A stretch of DNA of 64,000 nt from UTCHB3 sp964371075 (GCA_964371075.1 CAYJKN010000006.1:124001-188000), one strand, 5' to 3'. Counted from the stretch's first letter, positions 42,304 to 52,832 are shown. Notes: generated by a model not told the origin, from the letters alone. Made by a program: numbers and translations.

Positions 42304-45300
42304 ATACGATATCCATTTCTTTTAGGGAGAGTTAAAGTAAAAGTTGATCCAAAACCCGGTTTTGAAGAGCAGCTGATATTACCTCCCAATAATTTTACGA
42401 GCATGTTTACAATTGAAAGTCCAAGTCCCGTTGATGACTCCCCGGCAGTTGGTCTACTGCTTAATTTGGAGAACTTTTTAAATAAATGTTTAATCTCATC
42501 GGCAGGAATTCCCACGCCATGATCTTCAATTTCCAATAAAACAATATCTTCTTCCCCCCTGAATCTGACATTTACGGTGGAATTGCTGAAGGAATATTTA
42601 ACTGCATTTGAGATCAAATTATCGATAATCTGATAGATCAGGTTTCTGTCTGAATTGATATAGAGGCTTTCATCCGGGGCATTAAATTGGATAGTGATAC
42701 CTTTTCTTTTTGAATGTGGCAGGTTGCTCTCTATTGTTTCTTCAATAAGTTTTGTCAGATCAAAATCATGGATGACCACATCAAGTTTCCCTTGCTCCAT
42801 TCTGTCGATATCAAGCAATTTATTAATTATATCAAGCATAGAGGTTGAAGAAATCCGTATATTTTCTGCGTATCTGGTAATCTCGTCCAAATCGAGTTCA
42901 TCCACTTCATCACTTATTATCTCGGCAAAACCAAGTACACCTGACAGGGGATTTTTAAGGTCGTGAGCAACGATTCCCAGATATTCACTTTTTTCTTTGT
43001 CGAGTTGTTCAAGCTGCAAGTTTGTATTCAGGAGCTGTTGGTTCTTTGAACTTAACTCATTGTTAAGGGAGAGGAGTTTACCTGTTCTCTCATTTACGAG
43101 TTCTTCAAGACTATCCCTTTCCATCACAAGCAGGCTTGTCCGGGTCTTAATAATAATTATGACAATGGCGAGTAAAATCAAAAAATAGAGCATATATGCA
43201 TAGTTATTTGCATACCAGTAGTTTTTGACCTTAAAATGGAATATTTCGTCGGGGGTTGTGATGCCTGAAGGAAGCACACTCCTGACCCGGAATTTGTAGT
43301 TACCCGGGGAAAGACTGGCAAATTCTCTAAAAGAATTTTTGTTGAGTTGTTGCCAGGAAGTATCTATCCCCTCCATATATGTTTGATAGAGCACACTTGA
43401 CTCATCTTCAAAAGATAACGCCGAAAAATTTATTGTGATTGAGCTTCCCGGTGAAAGTTTAAGCAGTTCCTTGCCTGTGGATACACCACTAAACCAGGCG
43501 GAATCACCAATCGTGACACTCCTTACAAAAGTTTTTCTTTCCGATTGAACTTCTCTTTTTGAAAGATCAAATTTTAACAGACCGGTACTTGTAGCAAGCC
43601 AAAGAGTTTTTTCATCAAGTTTTTTATCAGCATAGATTTTATACACATTGTACGCATTAATTCTTCCAATTCTTGATACGGTGCAACTGTCTTTTCCCGG
43701 GAGAATCTGAATAGAGTAGAGGCTTCCCTCAAGAAAGACAATCAGAGTATCGGGACAGTAGTTGCAAACAAGTGGAGAACTGTATGGGTCTCTTGCACGG
43801 AGAGGTATGTTCGATTTTAGAGGGGTGAATAGATCCCTTGTCGGGTCAAACTTTAAAAGCCCTGAGGTTGTTACAATTATTGGAGTTCCATTGGGATTTA
43901 AAGTTGCGATTGCATTGCCAAATTTTCCCGATTCATATTTATACCAGATAATCTCAGGTTGATTAAAATAACCATTTTTGAATTTAACTCTGACAAGGGT
44001 GTGAGGAGAAATCTCCAGCCAAAAATCACCTTTTGCCAGCTCTGTAATATTCCTTATCTCACCCGTAATTCCATTTGCTTCCATTGACTGAACCACTTTT
44101 TCACCCATTGGGTCGAGCCGTAGAACACTTAACCCATTATCTGATGCAAGAAGGATGATGTCTGTTGAATCACTTGGTGAATGAGCCATAAAACAGTAGT
44201 CATCCGAGAGCCGGGTTTCCCTGTTTCCTTCTATGCGGTATAATCCTGTTGAAGAGGTTATATAAAATTTTCCTTTATGGTGAAAAAAGTTCCAGGATTC
44301 ATCAAGTTGAAGATTATGTCTCTCGAAAACATAGTCTGATGTTTTGCCTAAAAAATCGGTACTAAAAACTCCGAAAGTGGAGGATACAAACAGTTTGTTA
44401 TTAAAAATAGATACATCAGCAAGTGCGCCGAACAATTTAAATCTCTTATCAAAAATGGAGATCGGGGAGTTGATATTTATTCTCGCCAAACCCTCCTCAA
44501 GTGTTATCCAAAGGTTTTTTTGTCTGTCTTCATAAATTGAATAGACAACATTATTTCCAAGGCCGGTTTCTTCATTTAATGACTGGATAATGGTTCCTTC
44601 TTCATCGATAATAATCACACCTGCGGTTACAGTAGCTAATGCGATCAGTCCATTTGACAACTGTTTGGCTTCATAAACACTTCCTCCATTTTGAAGGATT
44701 GGCAGATCCCCCATTATAGATGAGGCTTTACCATCGATAACTTCATACATCGCTCCATTTTTCGTGAGGAGAAGTAAACCTCCATCAGACTTTGGGCATA
44801 AAATTATCCTCTCTGCCTTCGCAAGGATATTATTTGAAATGAAAGGAATAAGTTTTGTACCGTCGAATAATTCAGGATTTCCGGAGTCAAAAGCGACAAT
44901 TAATTTTCCATTTGCATTAACAAGACTGCTAATCGACCTTTGAGAATTAAATGTATTAACTAATTTTCCATCCCAGATGAAAATTTCCACATAAGTTGAG
45001 AAGTAAACTTTGCCGTTAAACCACGCAATGCTCCATACATCAAGAAAATCTTTTTCCCTTCCGGTCATTTTCGATTTTAGGGAAGTGTATTCCGCATTTC
45101 CTGTTCGAGTATAGGAGAGGAAGCCAATTTCGTTGAATCCTGCAACATACACAATACCATCAGGGGCGAGGTAAAGGGCTCTGCAGGTTACACCGTTGGG
45201 GAGTCGAATGAGTCGCCATTTTACCCCATCATATTCAAGGATACCATCAGAGTTGGCAAAATAGATTAGCCCGCGACTGTCTTGAACAGCACCCCAGTTT

Positions 45301-45458
45301 TGTGAGTGAAATCCATACATTGTGGGGGAATAGTTATAGATAATGGGAAGACCAATAAATCGTGAGCTTTGTGAAAACGCAGAATTTAATGGAAGAAAAA
45401 GAAGAATTATAAACGAAATGATTACAGGAAGTTGTAACAAAAAATAACCTGTGTGCAA
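42300..45458 (-). CDS. Beta-propeller/Y_Y_Y sensor histidine kinase heading the cyd operon
   Basis: The 1052-aa protein starts with a signal-like helix (VIISFIILLFLPLNSAF). A long periplasmic region of Reg_prop beta-propeller repeats follows, then a Y_Y_Y domain (about 655-725, SALSFEDESSVLYQTYMEG). One membrane helix lies at about 735-755, followed by a coiled coil, HisKA (IVAHDLKNPLSG, His832) and HATPase (NLISNAVKYSF, STGLGLSIV). There is no receiver or AraC output, so it is a classical kinase and not a full HTCS hybrid. TTG 45458 is the only plausible start. It overlaps cydA by 4 bases, which links sensing to the oxidase. Confidence 0.85.
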   Translation of the reverse strand: MHTGYFLLQLPVIISFIILLFLPLNSAFSQSSRFIGLPIIYNYSPTMYGFHSQNWGAVQDSRGLIYFANSDGILEYDGVKWRLIRLPNGVTCRALYLAPDGIVYVAGFNEIGFLSYTRTGNAEYTSLKSKMTGREKDFLDVWSIAWFNGKVYFSTYVEIFIWDGKLVNTFNSQRSISSLVNANGKLIVAFDSGNPELFDGTKLIPFISNNILAKAERIILCPKSDGGLLLLTKNGAMYEVIDGKASSIMGDLPILQNGGSVYEAKQLSNGLIALATVTAGVIIIDEEGTIIQSLNEETGLGNNVVYSIYEDRQKNLWITLEEGLARININSPISIFDKRFKLFGALADVSIFNNKLFVSSTFGVFSTDFLGKTSDYVFERHNLQLDESWNFFHHKGKFYITSSTGLYRIEGNRETRLSDDYCFMAHSPSDSTDIILLASDNGLSVLRLDPMGEKVVQSMEANGITGEIRNITELAKGDFWLEISPHTLVRVKFKNGYFNQPEIIWYKYESGKFGNAIATLNPNGTPIIVTTSGLLKFDPTRDLFTPLKSNIPLRARDPYSSPLVCNYCPDTLIVFLEGSLYSIQILPGKDSCTVSRIGRINAYNVYKIYADKKLDEKTLWLATSTGLLKFDLSKREVQSERKTFVRSVTIGDSAWFSGVSTGKELLKLSPGSSITINFSALSFEDESSVLYQTYMEGIDTSWQQLNKNSFREFASLSPGNYKFRVRSVLPSGITTPDEIFHFKVKNYWYANNYAYMLYFLILLAIVIIIIKTRTSLLVMERDSLEELVNERTGKLLSLNNELSSKNQQLLNTNLQLEQLDKEKSEYLGIVAHDLKNPLSGVLGFAEIISDEVDELDLDEITRYAENIRISSTSMLDIINKLLDIDRMEQGKLDVVIHDFDLTKLIEETIESNLPHSKRKGITIQFNAPDESLYINSDRNLIYQIIDNLISNAVKYSFSNSTVNVRFRGEEDIVLLEIEDHGVGIPADEIKHLFKKFSKLSSRPTAGESSTGLGLSIVNMLVKLLGGNISCSSKPGFGSTFTLTLPKRNGYRI

Positions 45459-45522
45459 AAAATCAAATTTCTATTTTATATATTAGTAAATTACAATTAG
45501 ATAATAAAATCTGAGACAAAAA

Positions 45523-47340
45523 ATGCTTGATCAAAACCCTTATCCTCCGTATTATATCCCCCCAAAAAGGGGAGCAAAAGATTTTTTTATGATGATGTTT
45601 GCTTCGATGCTTGGTTTTATAATCGCAAGCATTGCATTCTCATTTTTATCTTTCGGGATTATGTTGTTAATCTTTGGATTGATAGCGAGCGGTGAAACTG
45701 CCGTCGTCAGTCCAGACTCCGTCTTGAAGATCACGATGACGGAACAAATTGTGGATTCACCGCAGGCAGAAGATGACATCTTTGCACAGATTTTTGCCGA
45801 CGAAATGGGCAAGAAGATAAGCCTTCAGGATTATGTTAATGCCATTAACACAGCAAAAGATGACGAGAACATTAAAGCAATCTATCTCGAATTGAGTGAC
45901 GCCAACGGTGATCTTGCAAATCTTGATGAGATATGGAATGCTCTCGACGATTTTAAGAGAAGTGGTAAAAAGGTAATTGCCTATTCCGATTTTCTTGGAC
46001 TTCGGGGGCTATATATGGCTTCCGTTGCCGATAAGATTTATCTTAATCCGAGGGGAGGCATACTCTTTAAAGGATTGGGTGCGGAAGTTCCGATGTTTAA
46101 AAATATGCTCAATTCAATTGGAGTTGAGGCACAAGTTATCCGGGCAGGTAAATACAAAAGTGCAGTTGAGCCATTTATCGCAAACGAACTGAGTGTTGAG
46201 AACAAAACCCAGTTGAGAGAATATCTTTCAGGATTGTGGGGTTCAATTTTAGAAAAAATCTCGAGGAAAACGGGATTGGATGTTTCAAATCTGAACACCA
46301 TCGCTGATTCTCTTGCAGTGTTTGATCCATCTGCTGCTTACAACAGGGGAGTGGTTGACGGTTTGGTATATCGGGATAAACTTGATTCGATATTAAAATC
46401 TGGTTTTGGATTAAAAGATGACATGAATTTTATTTCTCTTTCAAAATATCTGAAAACGGGTGCAGGTCACTTTGAATTTAACAACAGCGATTATGTAAAA
46501 ATCATCTACGCTGAGGGAGATATTGTAATGGGCAAAGGTAGCGATGACAATATCGGTGCCGACCCTTTTGTTAAAGCAGTCAGAGATGCTGCAGAAGATG
46601 AATCGGTGAAGGCAGTTGTATTGCGTGTAAACTCACCGGGTGGGAGTGCCCTGGCAAGTGATATCATGTATCGTGAACTGATGAAATTAAAATCGAAAAA
46701 GCCACTTGTAATTTCGATGGGTAATTATGCCGCTTCGGGTGGTTATTACATTGCAGCTCCGGGTGATGTTATTGTTGCTTCCAAAAATACCTTAACAGGT
46801 TCAATTGGTGTCTTTGGATTGGTTATGAATACTCAGAAATTGTTCAGAGATAAAATTGGAATATCCTTTGATACAGTGAAGACAAACCTTTACGCTGATT
46901 TCTTTTCAGGTGTCAGACCCATGACGACTTATGAACTTGGCGTTATGCAAATGAGTGTTGATACCACTTATGAGGCATTTCTGGGGTGTGTCTCCCGTGG
47001 TAGAAAGTTGACACGGGATGAAGTGAATGAGATTGGTCAGGGAAGAATCTGGTTTGCTCCTGCCGCAGTGGAAAACAAACTTGTAGACTCGCTCGGGGGA
47101 CTTTTTGATGCAATCAAAATAGCAGCTTCGAAAGCAAAACTTAAAGATTATACGGTTTCTTACAGCACAACCTCAGAATCATTTTTCGAGAAATTTATGA
47201 AAAATCTTGACTCGAAATTAAGTTTCAATTTTGGCAGTTCAGAAACGACTGAAAGATTAAACACCTATGTTAAAGAAATTGCGAAAATTTCCAAATCAAG
47301 TGGTGTAATGATGATAATGCCCTATCATTTTGTTTGGTAA
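45523..47340 (+). CDS. sppA: Signal peptide peptidase SppA (long, two-domain form)
   Basis: The 605-aa protein has an N-terminal membrane helix (about residues 22-46) and two S49 peptidase domains. The first holds the catalytic lysine in RAGKYKSAVEPF (about residue 211). The second holds the catalytic serine in NYAASGGYYIAAPG (about residue 405) and the GSIGVFG segment. It degrades cleaved signal peptides in the periplasmic membrane leaflet. It diverges from the cyd operon kinase with 64 bases between the starts. Confidence 0.92.
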   Translation: MLDQNPYPPYYIPPKRGAKDFFMMMFASMLGFIIASIAFSFLSFGIMLLIFGLIASGETAVVSPDSVLKITMTEQIVDSPQAEDDIFAQIFADEMGKKISLQDYVNAINTAKDDENIKAIYLELSDANGDLANLDEIWNALDDFKRSGKKVIAYSDFLGLRGLYMASVADKIYLNPRGGILFKGLGAEVPMFKNMLNSIGVEAQVIRAGKYKSAVEPFIANELSVENKTQLREYLSGLWGSILEKISRKTGLDVSNLNTIADSLAVFDPSAAYNRGVVDGLVYRDKLDSILKSGFGLKDDMNFISLSKYLKTGAGHFEFNNSDYVKIIYAEGDIVMGKGSDDNIGADPFVKAVRDAAEDESVKAVVLRVNSPGGSALASDIMYRELMKLKSKKPLVISMGNYAASGGYYIAAPGDVIVASKNTLTGSIGVFGLVMNTQKLFRDKIGISFDTVKTNLYADFFSGVRPMTTYELGVMQMSVDTTYEAFLGCVSRGRKLTRDEVNEIGQGRIWFAPAAVENKLVDSLGGLFDAIKIAASKAKLKDYTVSYSTTSESFFEKFMKNLDSKLSFNFGSSETTERLNTYVKEIAKISKSSGVMMIMPYHFVW

Positions 47341-47440
47341 AAAAAAAGAATTAATTTTTTGCATTAGTAAAAACATTAACTGATTTTTACTGAATTATCA
47401 TTAGTTTTATCCGTTTCTTAAATATTATTTTGGAGCCGGA

Positions 47441-49822
47441 ATGAAGCGTTTATTACCACTTATATTGTTTAGTGTGATATTGTCATTATCAGTTGTCTCA
47501 CAGCCAATAACTGAGACGATTCAATTGCTGAAAAAACCGGTTACTCCCGGTAGTTTTCGGGCTTTCAGCAAGGTTAACAATACTATCTTTACAATCGGGT
47601 ATGATCTCGATGTAAGCAGTCATTGTAGTAAATCGACGGATGGTGGAAGCTCATGGCAGACCACATCATTCCCGTTTACCCCCGGCGACAACATTAATGG
47701 AGTTTCATTCGTAACTGAATCAATTGGTTATGTTGGTGGTGATGCAGGACTGGTTCTTAAAACAACCGATGGAGGGTTTACCTGGACTAACAAGTCTTCA
47801 TCGGTATATACCGGGGATGTTAATGCCATCCATTTCTTCAATGAAAATCTTGGTTATGTAGCCGGTGGCACTGTCAACAGTGTTAATATTGTTAAAACCA
47901 CAGATGGTGGTACCTCATGGACTGCAGTCACAACTCCGTTACCTAGCCGTACTTTTTACGACATGTTCTGGATCAGCCAGAATGAGGGAATTGTTGTTGG
48001 AACCGGTAGCCAATATGCCCGTACCACAGACGGAGGTGCCACATGGACCGCAGGAACAATGCCGGGACTTTCAACCACTCTTTACAGAATAAGACAGGCT
48101 GATGTTTTAACCTTTTATGCTGTTGGAACTGCCGGTAGAGCATTTAAAAGCACCGATGGTGGAGTCACTTTTACACTTTTAACAACACCCACCACTGCAG
48201 CATTATATTCCTGCGAGTTTTATGATGCCCAGAATGGTGTTGCACTCGGATCGAACGGTATTCTTATACGGACCACAGATGGTGGAACTTCATGGACAAC
48301 CATTCCCGTTTTTTCAACAGAGGTTATCCGAGCATCCTTGAAAGATGGAAATACAATCCTTGCCGGTGGTTATGAGTCAAACCTTGGTATCTCGACCGAC
48401 GCGGGAGCTACCTGGAGAAATACCGGCTCAACGAGTCGGGATTTTTATGGTGTCTATGCAGAGTCACAACTAAAATACACTGTTGCAGGCGATAGAGGTG
48501 AACTTCACCAAACAACCGATGGAGGAGTTACATGGAGAAAGTCGGCTTTTATGATGGGTGACTTCCTCTACGATGTTTACACTTCCGGTGACAAAATATA
48601 TACTTGTGGAAGGCTTGGTGCCTATTTCACTTCGACCGATAATGGTTTAAGCTGGACAAACAGATCAGTTGGCTCATCCACAACCAGAAATTACAAGATG
48701 AATTTTTCAGATGAGAACACCGGTTATATGGTTAACAATGAAGGCGGAATTTTATTCACGACCAACCAGGGAGCCCTCTGGAACACTCAAACCACACTTC
48801 CCACAACAACACTTTATGACATAAAAATGCTCTCTTCAACCACAGGTTACGCCGTTGGATCGGGAGAGAGAATTTTTAAGACCACTAATGGAATAAATTT
48901 TGCCCATGGCACAATGGTAATTCCTGCCGGTCAGATGACGGGTCTGGCAATGGTAAATGAGAATACCGGCTTTATCTGTGGTGAAAACGGCGCTTTTTAC
49001 AAAACCACTGATGGCTTTCAAACGGTAACACTGCTCACTGATACCGTTGCTCTTCAAGGGAAAGTGGTTCACGATATCGTAATCTTCTCAGAGGACAATG
49101 TTTGGGCAGTTGGCAGAGGTGGTTTGCTGATTCATAGAACAGGCGGAGTAACATATTACGATACTACAAATGCGGGTATCGATTACCTCGGTGCGGCGAA
49201 AATAAGCAATTACGAGTTCATTGTTGCAGCTTCCGATGGAAGAGTATATAAAGTATCTGATCAGACTGTTCCCGTTGAACTTGTCTCTTTTACCGCACAG
49301 GCAATTGGCAATGAGGTGGTTCTTAATTGGACAACCGCTACTGAAACCAACAACAAAGGATTCGAAATTCAGAAAAGAACCGATGGTTCATGGCAAGAAG
49401 TAACATTTATCAGTGGAAATGGCACGGTTACTTCTCCGGTGAGTTACTCATTTACAGACAAAATGGTTTCAGGGAAAAGTGTTTACTATCGATTAAAACA
49501 AGTTGATTTTGATGGTACATCCCATTATTCAAATGAAGTTGAGGTAATCTCTGCCACCATCTCTTTTGAATTGATGCAGAACTATCCAAATCCGTTTAAT
49601 CCATCCACTCTGATCAACTATAGCATACCCAAAGCAGGACATGTATCGCTGAATGTTTATGATATAACAGGAGTGGAAGTTTCAACACTTGTAAATGAGA
49701 TTCAATCACCCGGTACATATTCAATAAAATTTGATGCTTCCAATCTCACTACGGGAGTTTATTTTTATAAGCTGGAAACAGGTGGATACTCCACAATTAA
49801 GAAGTTGAGTTTAATCAAATAG
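47441..49822 (+). CDS. Secreted YCF48/BNR-repeat protein with T9SS sorting domain
   Basis: The 793-aa protein starts with a signal peptide (RLLPLILFSVILSLSVVSQ). A seven- to ten-fold repeat resembles YCF48/BNR propeller blades, each with a TTDGGTSWT-type turn. A fibronectin-III-like segment (VVLNWTTATETNNKGFEI) leads to a T9SS type-A sorting domain (NYPNPFNPSTLINYSIP, ending STIKKLSLIK). Such proteins are exported by T9SS and bind to surfaces or polymers. No catalytic motif was seen. GGAG lies before the ATG. Confidence 0.85.
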   Translation: MKRLLPLILFSVILSLSVVSQPITETIQLLKKPVTPGSFRAFSKVNNTIFTIGYDLDVSSHCSKSTDGGSSWQTTSFPFTPGDNINGVSFVTESIGYVGGDAGLVLKTTDGGFTWTNKSSSVYTGDVNAIHFFNENLGYVAGGTVNSVNIVKTTDGGTSWTAVTTPLPSRTFYDMFWISQNEGIVVGTGSQYARTTDGGATWTAGTMPGLSTTLYRIRQADVLTFYAVGTAGRAFKSTDGGVTFTLLTTPTTAALYSCEFYDAQNGVALGSNGILIRTTDGGTSWTTIPVFSTEVIRASLKDGNTILAGGYESNLGISTDAGATWRNTGSTSRDFYGVYAESQLKYTVAGDRGELHQTTDGGVTWRKSAFMMGDFLYDVYTSGDKIYTCGRLGAYFTSTDNGLSWTNRSVGSSTTRNYKMNFSDENTGYMVNNEGGILFTTNQGALWNTQTTLPTTTLYDIKMLSSTTGYAVGSGERIFKTTNGINFAHGTMVIPAGQMTGLAMVNENTGFICGENGAFYKTTDGFQTVTLLTDTVALQGKVVHDIVIFSEDNVWAVGRGGLLIHRTGGVTYYDTTNAGIDYLGAAKISNYEFIVAASDGRVYKVSDQTVPVELVSFTAQAIGNEVVLNWTTATETNNKGFEIQKRTDGSWQEVTFISGNGTVTSPVSYSFTDKMVSGKSVYYRLKQVDFDGTSHYSNEVEVISATISFELMQNYPNPFNPSTLINYSIPKAGHVSLNVYDITGVEVSTLVNEIQSPGTYSIKFDASNLTTGVYFYKLETGGYSTIKKLSLIK

Positions 49823-49894
49823 GGTGGTTTGAATTCCGTAACTATCTAATGAAAATTGCATATATTTAAGGTTTAAATATTCAAGATTAAGCAT

Positions 49895-50347
49895 TTGGAA
49901 CAGGCAAACATCAAAATCATAGTGAGAAACAGAAAAGCTCACTTCGAATATGAGATCATTCAGTCATTTGAGGCAGGGATAGCGCTACACGGAACGGAAG
50001 TGAAATCACTCCGCGCCGGTAAGTGTAATCTCACCGATGGATTTGTTGAAATCGTAAGTGGTGAGGCCTGGTTGAAGAGTGTACATATCTCTGAATATAC
50101 ACAAGGAAACATAAATAACCACGATCCTTTCCGTGACAGGAAACTCCTTCTTAATGGTATAGAGATAAAAAAACTCAACCAGAAAGTAAAGGAAAAAGGG
50201 TACACTATTGTGCCTCTGTCACTATATTTCAAGAATGGCAAAGTAAAAGTTGAGATAGCTTTGGCAAAAGGAAAGAAACTCTATGACAAAAGGGAAACGA
50301 TTGCCAAGAGGGATTTGGAACGGGATAGAAAAAGAAACAATTATTAG
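49895..50347 (+). CDS. smpB: SsrA-binding protein SmpB
   Basis: The 150-aa protein has the SmpB signatures: NRKAHFEYEII at the N-terminus, EAGIALHGTEVKSLRAGKC, the RDRKLLLN strand, and the basic C-terminal tail KLYDKRETIAKRDLERD. It carries tmRNA to stalled ribosomes. TTG 49895 is the start that keeps the complete N-terminal strand. The tmRNA gene ssrA was not found in the window. Confidence 0.95.
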   Translation: MEQANIKIIVRNRKAHFEYEIIQSFEAGIALHGTEVKSLRAGKCNLTDGFVEIVSGEAWLKSVHISEYTQGNINNHDPFRDRKLLLNGIEIKKLNQKVKEKGYTIVPLSLYFKNGKVKVEIALAKGKKLYDKRETIAKRDLERDRKRNNY

Positions 50348-50387
50348 TTCATTTTTGTTTTAGACGAAAAACAGGAAGGAGAAAAAG

Positions 50388-50933
50388 GTGTTCGTACCTT
50401 CTCGGATATTTTTTACAAAAGGAGTTGGCAGGCATAAGGATTATCTTGCATCATTTGAACTTGCACTTAGAGGTGCAGGTATAGAGATGTGTAATCTTGT
50501 AACTGTCAGCAGTATTTTTCCACCTGATTGCAAGAGAATTTCAAAAGAAGAGGGTCTCAAATATCTTAAACCGGGGCAGGTCACTTTTTGTGTAATGGCC
50601 CGTAACCAGACCAATGAACCAAATCGTCTCATAGCATCATCCATCGGAGTTGCCATTCCCGCAGATAAAAATCTTTACGGATATCTTTCTGAGCATCACC
50701 CTTATGGTGAAACTGAAAAAGTTTGTGGTGAATATGCAGAAGATCTCGCAGCTACAATGCTTGCAACTACACTTGGTATCGATTTTAATCCTGAAGTTGA
50801 TTGGAGTGAAAGAGAAAACATCTACAAGATGTCGGGCAAAATAGTTCGCTCTTTTAATGTTACCCAATCCGCTGAAGGTCACAAAAACGGACTTTGGACA
50901 ACAGTTCTCGCTTCTGCGATCCTTCTCCCATAA
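50388..50933 (+). CDS. Pyruvoyl-dependent arginine decarboxylase
   Basis: The 181-aa protein matches the PvlArgDC family. The self-cleavage site is TVSSIFPPDC (Ser41-Ser42, the second becoming the pyruvoyl group). Family segments include GAGIEMCNLVTVS, GQVTFCVMARNQTNEPNRLI, and the C-terminal NGLWTTVLASAILLP. It makes agmatine from arginine, the first step of one polyamine route. GTG 50388 with AGGAGGA upstream is the start. A terminator follows. Confidence 0.92.
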   Translation: MFVPSRIFFTKGVGRHKDYLASFELALRGAGIEMCNLVTVSSIFPPDCKRISKEEGLKYLKPGQVTFCVMARNQTNEPNRLIASSIGVAIPADKNLYGYLSEHHPYGETEKVCGEYAEDLAATMLATTLGIDFNPEVDWSERENIYKMSGKIVRSFNVTQSAEGHKNGLWTTVLASAILLP

Positions 50934-50945
50934 TTTATATTTAAT

Positions 50946-50988
50946 CCGGTTGTAATCTTTAATAAAAGACTACAACCGGAATTTTTTC
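50946..50988 (+). terminator. Rho-independent terminator
   Basis: CCGGTTGTA (50946-50954) pairs with TACAACCGG (50971-50979), extended inward by TCTTT/AAAGA. AATTTTTT follows. It ends the smpB and arginine decarboxylase transcript. Confidence 0.88.
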
Positions 50989-51006
50989 CACCAGTAATGG
51001 AGGGAT

Positions 51007-51573
51007 ATGGCACCATATCTTATTTATATTCTATCCATCATGAGTTCGCTTAACTCAGCACCACCGGGTCACAATTTCATCACACTTCACAGGGAATACT
51101 TCGAAAATGTTTATAAACTTCCGGAAGGAATGGTTATAAACGATGAATTTAAAGTTCCTGATAATTTTTCCAATCAGGCTGCCGTAAATAATTTGTTGTC
51201 ACAAGCAAAAAAATATTTAGGGTACCCTTATGTTTGGGGAGGTACTACGGAACGAGGTTTCGACTGTTCAGGTTTTATGTATTTCCTTTTTAATAAAATT
51301 GGCAAACCTATACCGAGGATGCCGGCCGACCAATGTATTCTGGGACCGGATATTCCTTACTCAAAAATTGAACCCGGCGATTTGATCTTCTTTGGAGGTG
51401 GTAACCCAAATTCAACCTGGATTGGACATGTTGGTATGGCCTACGACCGTGATGCCAATGGAAATATCAGATTTATCCATGCAGAAGGAAGAAAAACCGG
51501 AGTGGTAATAACACTTCTCGACAATCAATATTACAAAAAACGCTTTATTAGAGCCACACGAATTCTTAATTAA
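51007..51573 (+). CDS. NlpC/P60-family cysteine peptidase
   Basis: The 188-aa protein has the NlpC/P60 core: YLGYPYVWGGTTERGFDCSG with catalytic Cys87, then GDLIFFGGG and WIGHVGMAY with the catalytic His, and the third polar residue near FIHAEG. These enzymes cut D-Glu-meso-Dap bonds in peptidoglycan, which suits the Dap-type wall implied by murE. The N-terminus is weakly hydrophobic, so export is uncertain. GGAGGG precedes the ATG. The next gene starts 11 bases later. Confidence 0.88.
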   Translation: MAPYLIYILSIMSSLNSAPPGHNFITLHREYFENVYKLPEGMVINDEFKVPDNFSNQAAVNNLLSQAKKYLGYPYVWGGTTERGFDCSGFMYFLFNKIGKPIPRMPADQCILGPDIPYSKIEPGDLIFFGGGNPNSTWIGHVGMAYDRDANGNIRFIHAEGRKTGVVITLLDNQYYKKRFIRATRILN

Positions 51574-51584
51574 TCGGAAAGCAC

Positions 51585-52829
51585 ATGAAACAAATTTCAA
51601 GATCCCTGTCGGTCTTATTTTTCCTTACAATTTTAGCGGCATCATTCACTTTTGCAGCCTGCAACAAAAGCGCCAAAGCCGACGATAAGTCGCCGGTTGT
51701 CAGTGATTCTGTTAAAAAAGACTCAATCGCGCAAGTTAAAGATGGAAATGTCACCGGCGAGGCTTATGATGCCTCAAAATATAAAAGTACTTATGACGAC
51801 ATCGCAAAATTCTTTGCAGGGATGACAGTTGACTCAACAAGCGAAATAGCACCTCTTTTTAAGACCAATGCATGGAAATCTTACTCATCCGGATTTTCAG
51901 GAAGATGGGACGGTCTTGAGACAAAAAGACTTGCTCCTGTCAGAGAATGGGCTGCAACTGAGCTAAAAGATATCTCCGCAGATTGTAAAACTCTGTTTTA
52001 TCCTTTTGGTGGTCCCGATTTTCTTTTTGCAAATACATTTTTCCCTTCATTCGATAATTTTGTACTTATCGGTCTTGAACCCGTTGGTCAGCTTCCAAAC
52101 CTGAATAAACTGCAGGCAAATGTTCTTAATGCTTATTTAAATAGCCTCCAGGGTTCACTCAGAACTCTTACAACAGGTGGCTTTTTTAAGACAATCGATA
52201 TGGCTTCCGACTTTCAACCCGGTAGAGTGAATGGAACAGTTCCTGTCCTCTTGATTTTTCTTGCAAAAACAGGTAACCGTGTACTTGATATCGAGTATAT
52301 CAAAATGGACAAAACCGGAAAATTGACTTATGAAAAGTCAGACCTCACAGAAAGTAAACTGAAGACGAGATATGACGGAGTCTTAATCAAATTTACAGAT
52401 AAAGAAGCAAAAACTGTCAAAAGACTTTATTTCTTTAGTACCGATCTTTCAGATGCCGGTTTCCCGAAAAAAGCCGATTTCCAACAGTTCATAAACAATA
52501 TGAAACCTTTTGCAGCAATGGCAAAGGCAGCTTCATATTTGATGCATCAGGGTGGATTTAACGGAATCAGGGATTATGTTGTTAACAATGCAAGTTATAT
52601 GGTTCAGGAAGACAGTGGAATTCCCCTCAAATATTTCGATGCAACAAAATGGGAAAGAAGATTCTACGGAACTTACACCGCTCCAATACCAATGTTCGCC
52701 GGAAGAGTTCAGAAAGACCTTCAGGCAGAATACCGCAAAAAGGATAATGTGAAACCCCTCCCGTTTGGTCTCGGCTACTATTGGGAACCGGGCAGAAGCA
52801 ACCTTATGTTTGGTATACGCAAACCCTAA
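51585..52829 (+). CDS. Hypothetical lipoprotein
   Basis: The 414-aa product has a lipoprotein signal (TILAASFTFAAC, Cys26) and a Lys/Asp-rich linker. About 340 residues of mixed secondary structure follow, without a family I recognise. It includes repeated aromatic segments (FYPFGGPDFLFANTFFPSF, GLGYYWEPGRSNLMFGI). It is tandem with the NlpC/P60 gene, and the short gap suggests cotranscription, so a cell-envelope role is likely. Function unknown. Confidence 0.6.
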   Translation: MKQISRSLSVLFFLTILAASFTFAACNKSAKADDKSPVVSDSVKKDSIAQVKDGNVTGEAYDASKYKSTYDDIAKFFAGMTVDSTSEIAPLFKTNAWKSYSSGFSGRWDGLETKRLAPVREWAATELKDISADCKTLFYPFGGPDFLFANTFFPSFDNFVLIGLEPVGQLPNLNKLQANVLNAYLNSLQGSLRTLTTGGFFKTIDMASDFQPGRVNGTVPVLLIFLAKTGNRVLDIEYIKMDKTGKLTYEKSDLTESKLKTRYDGVLIKFTDKEAKTVKRLYFFSTDLSDAGFPKKADFQQFINNMKPFAAMAKAASYLMHQGGFNGIRDYVVNNASYMVQEDSGIPLKYFDATKWERRFYGTYTAPIPMFAGRVQKDLQAEYRKKDNVKPLPFGLGYYWEPGRSNLMFGIRKP

Positions 52830-52832
52830 GAA

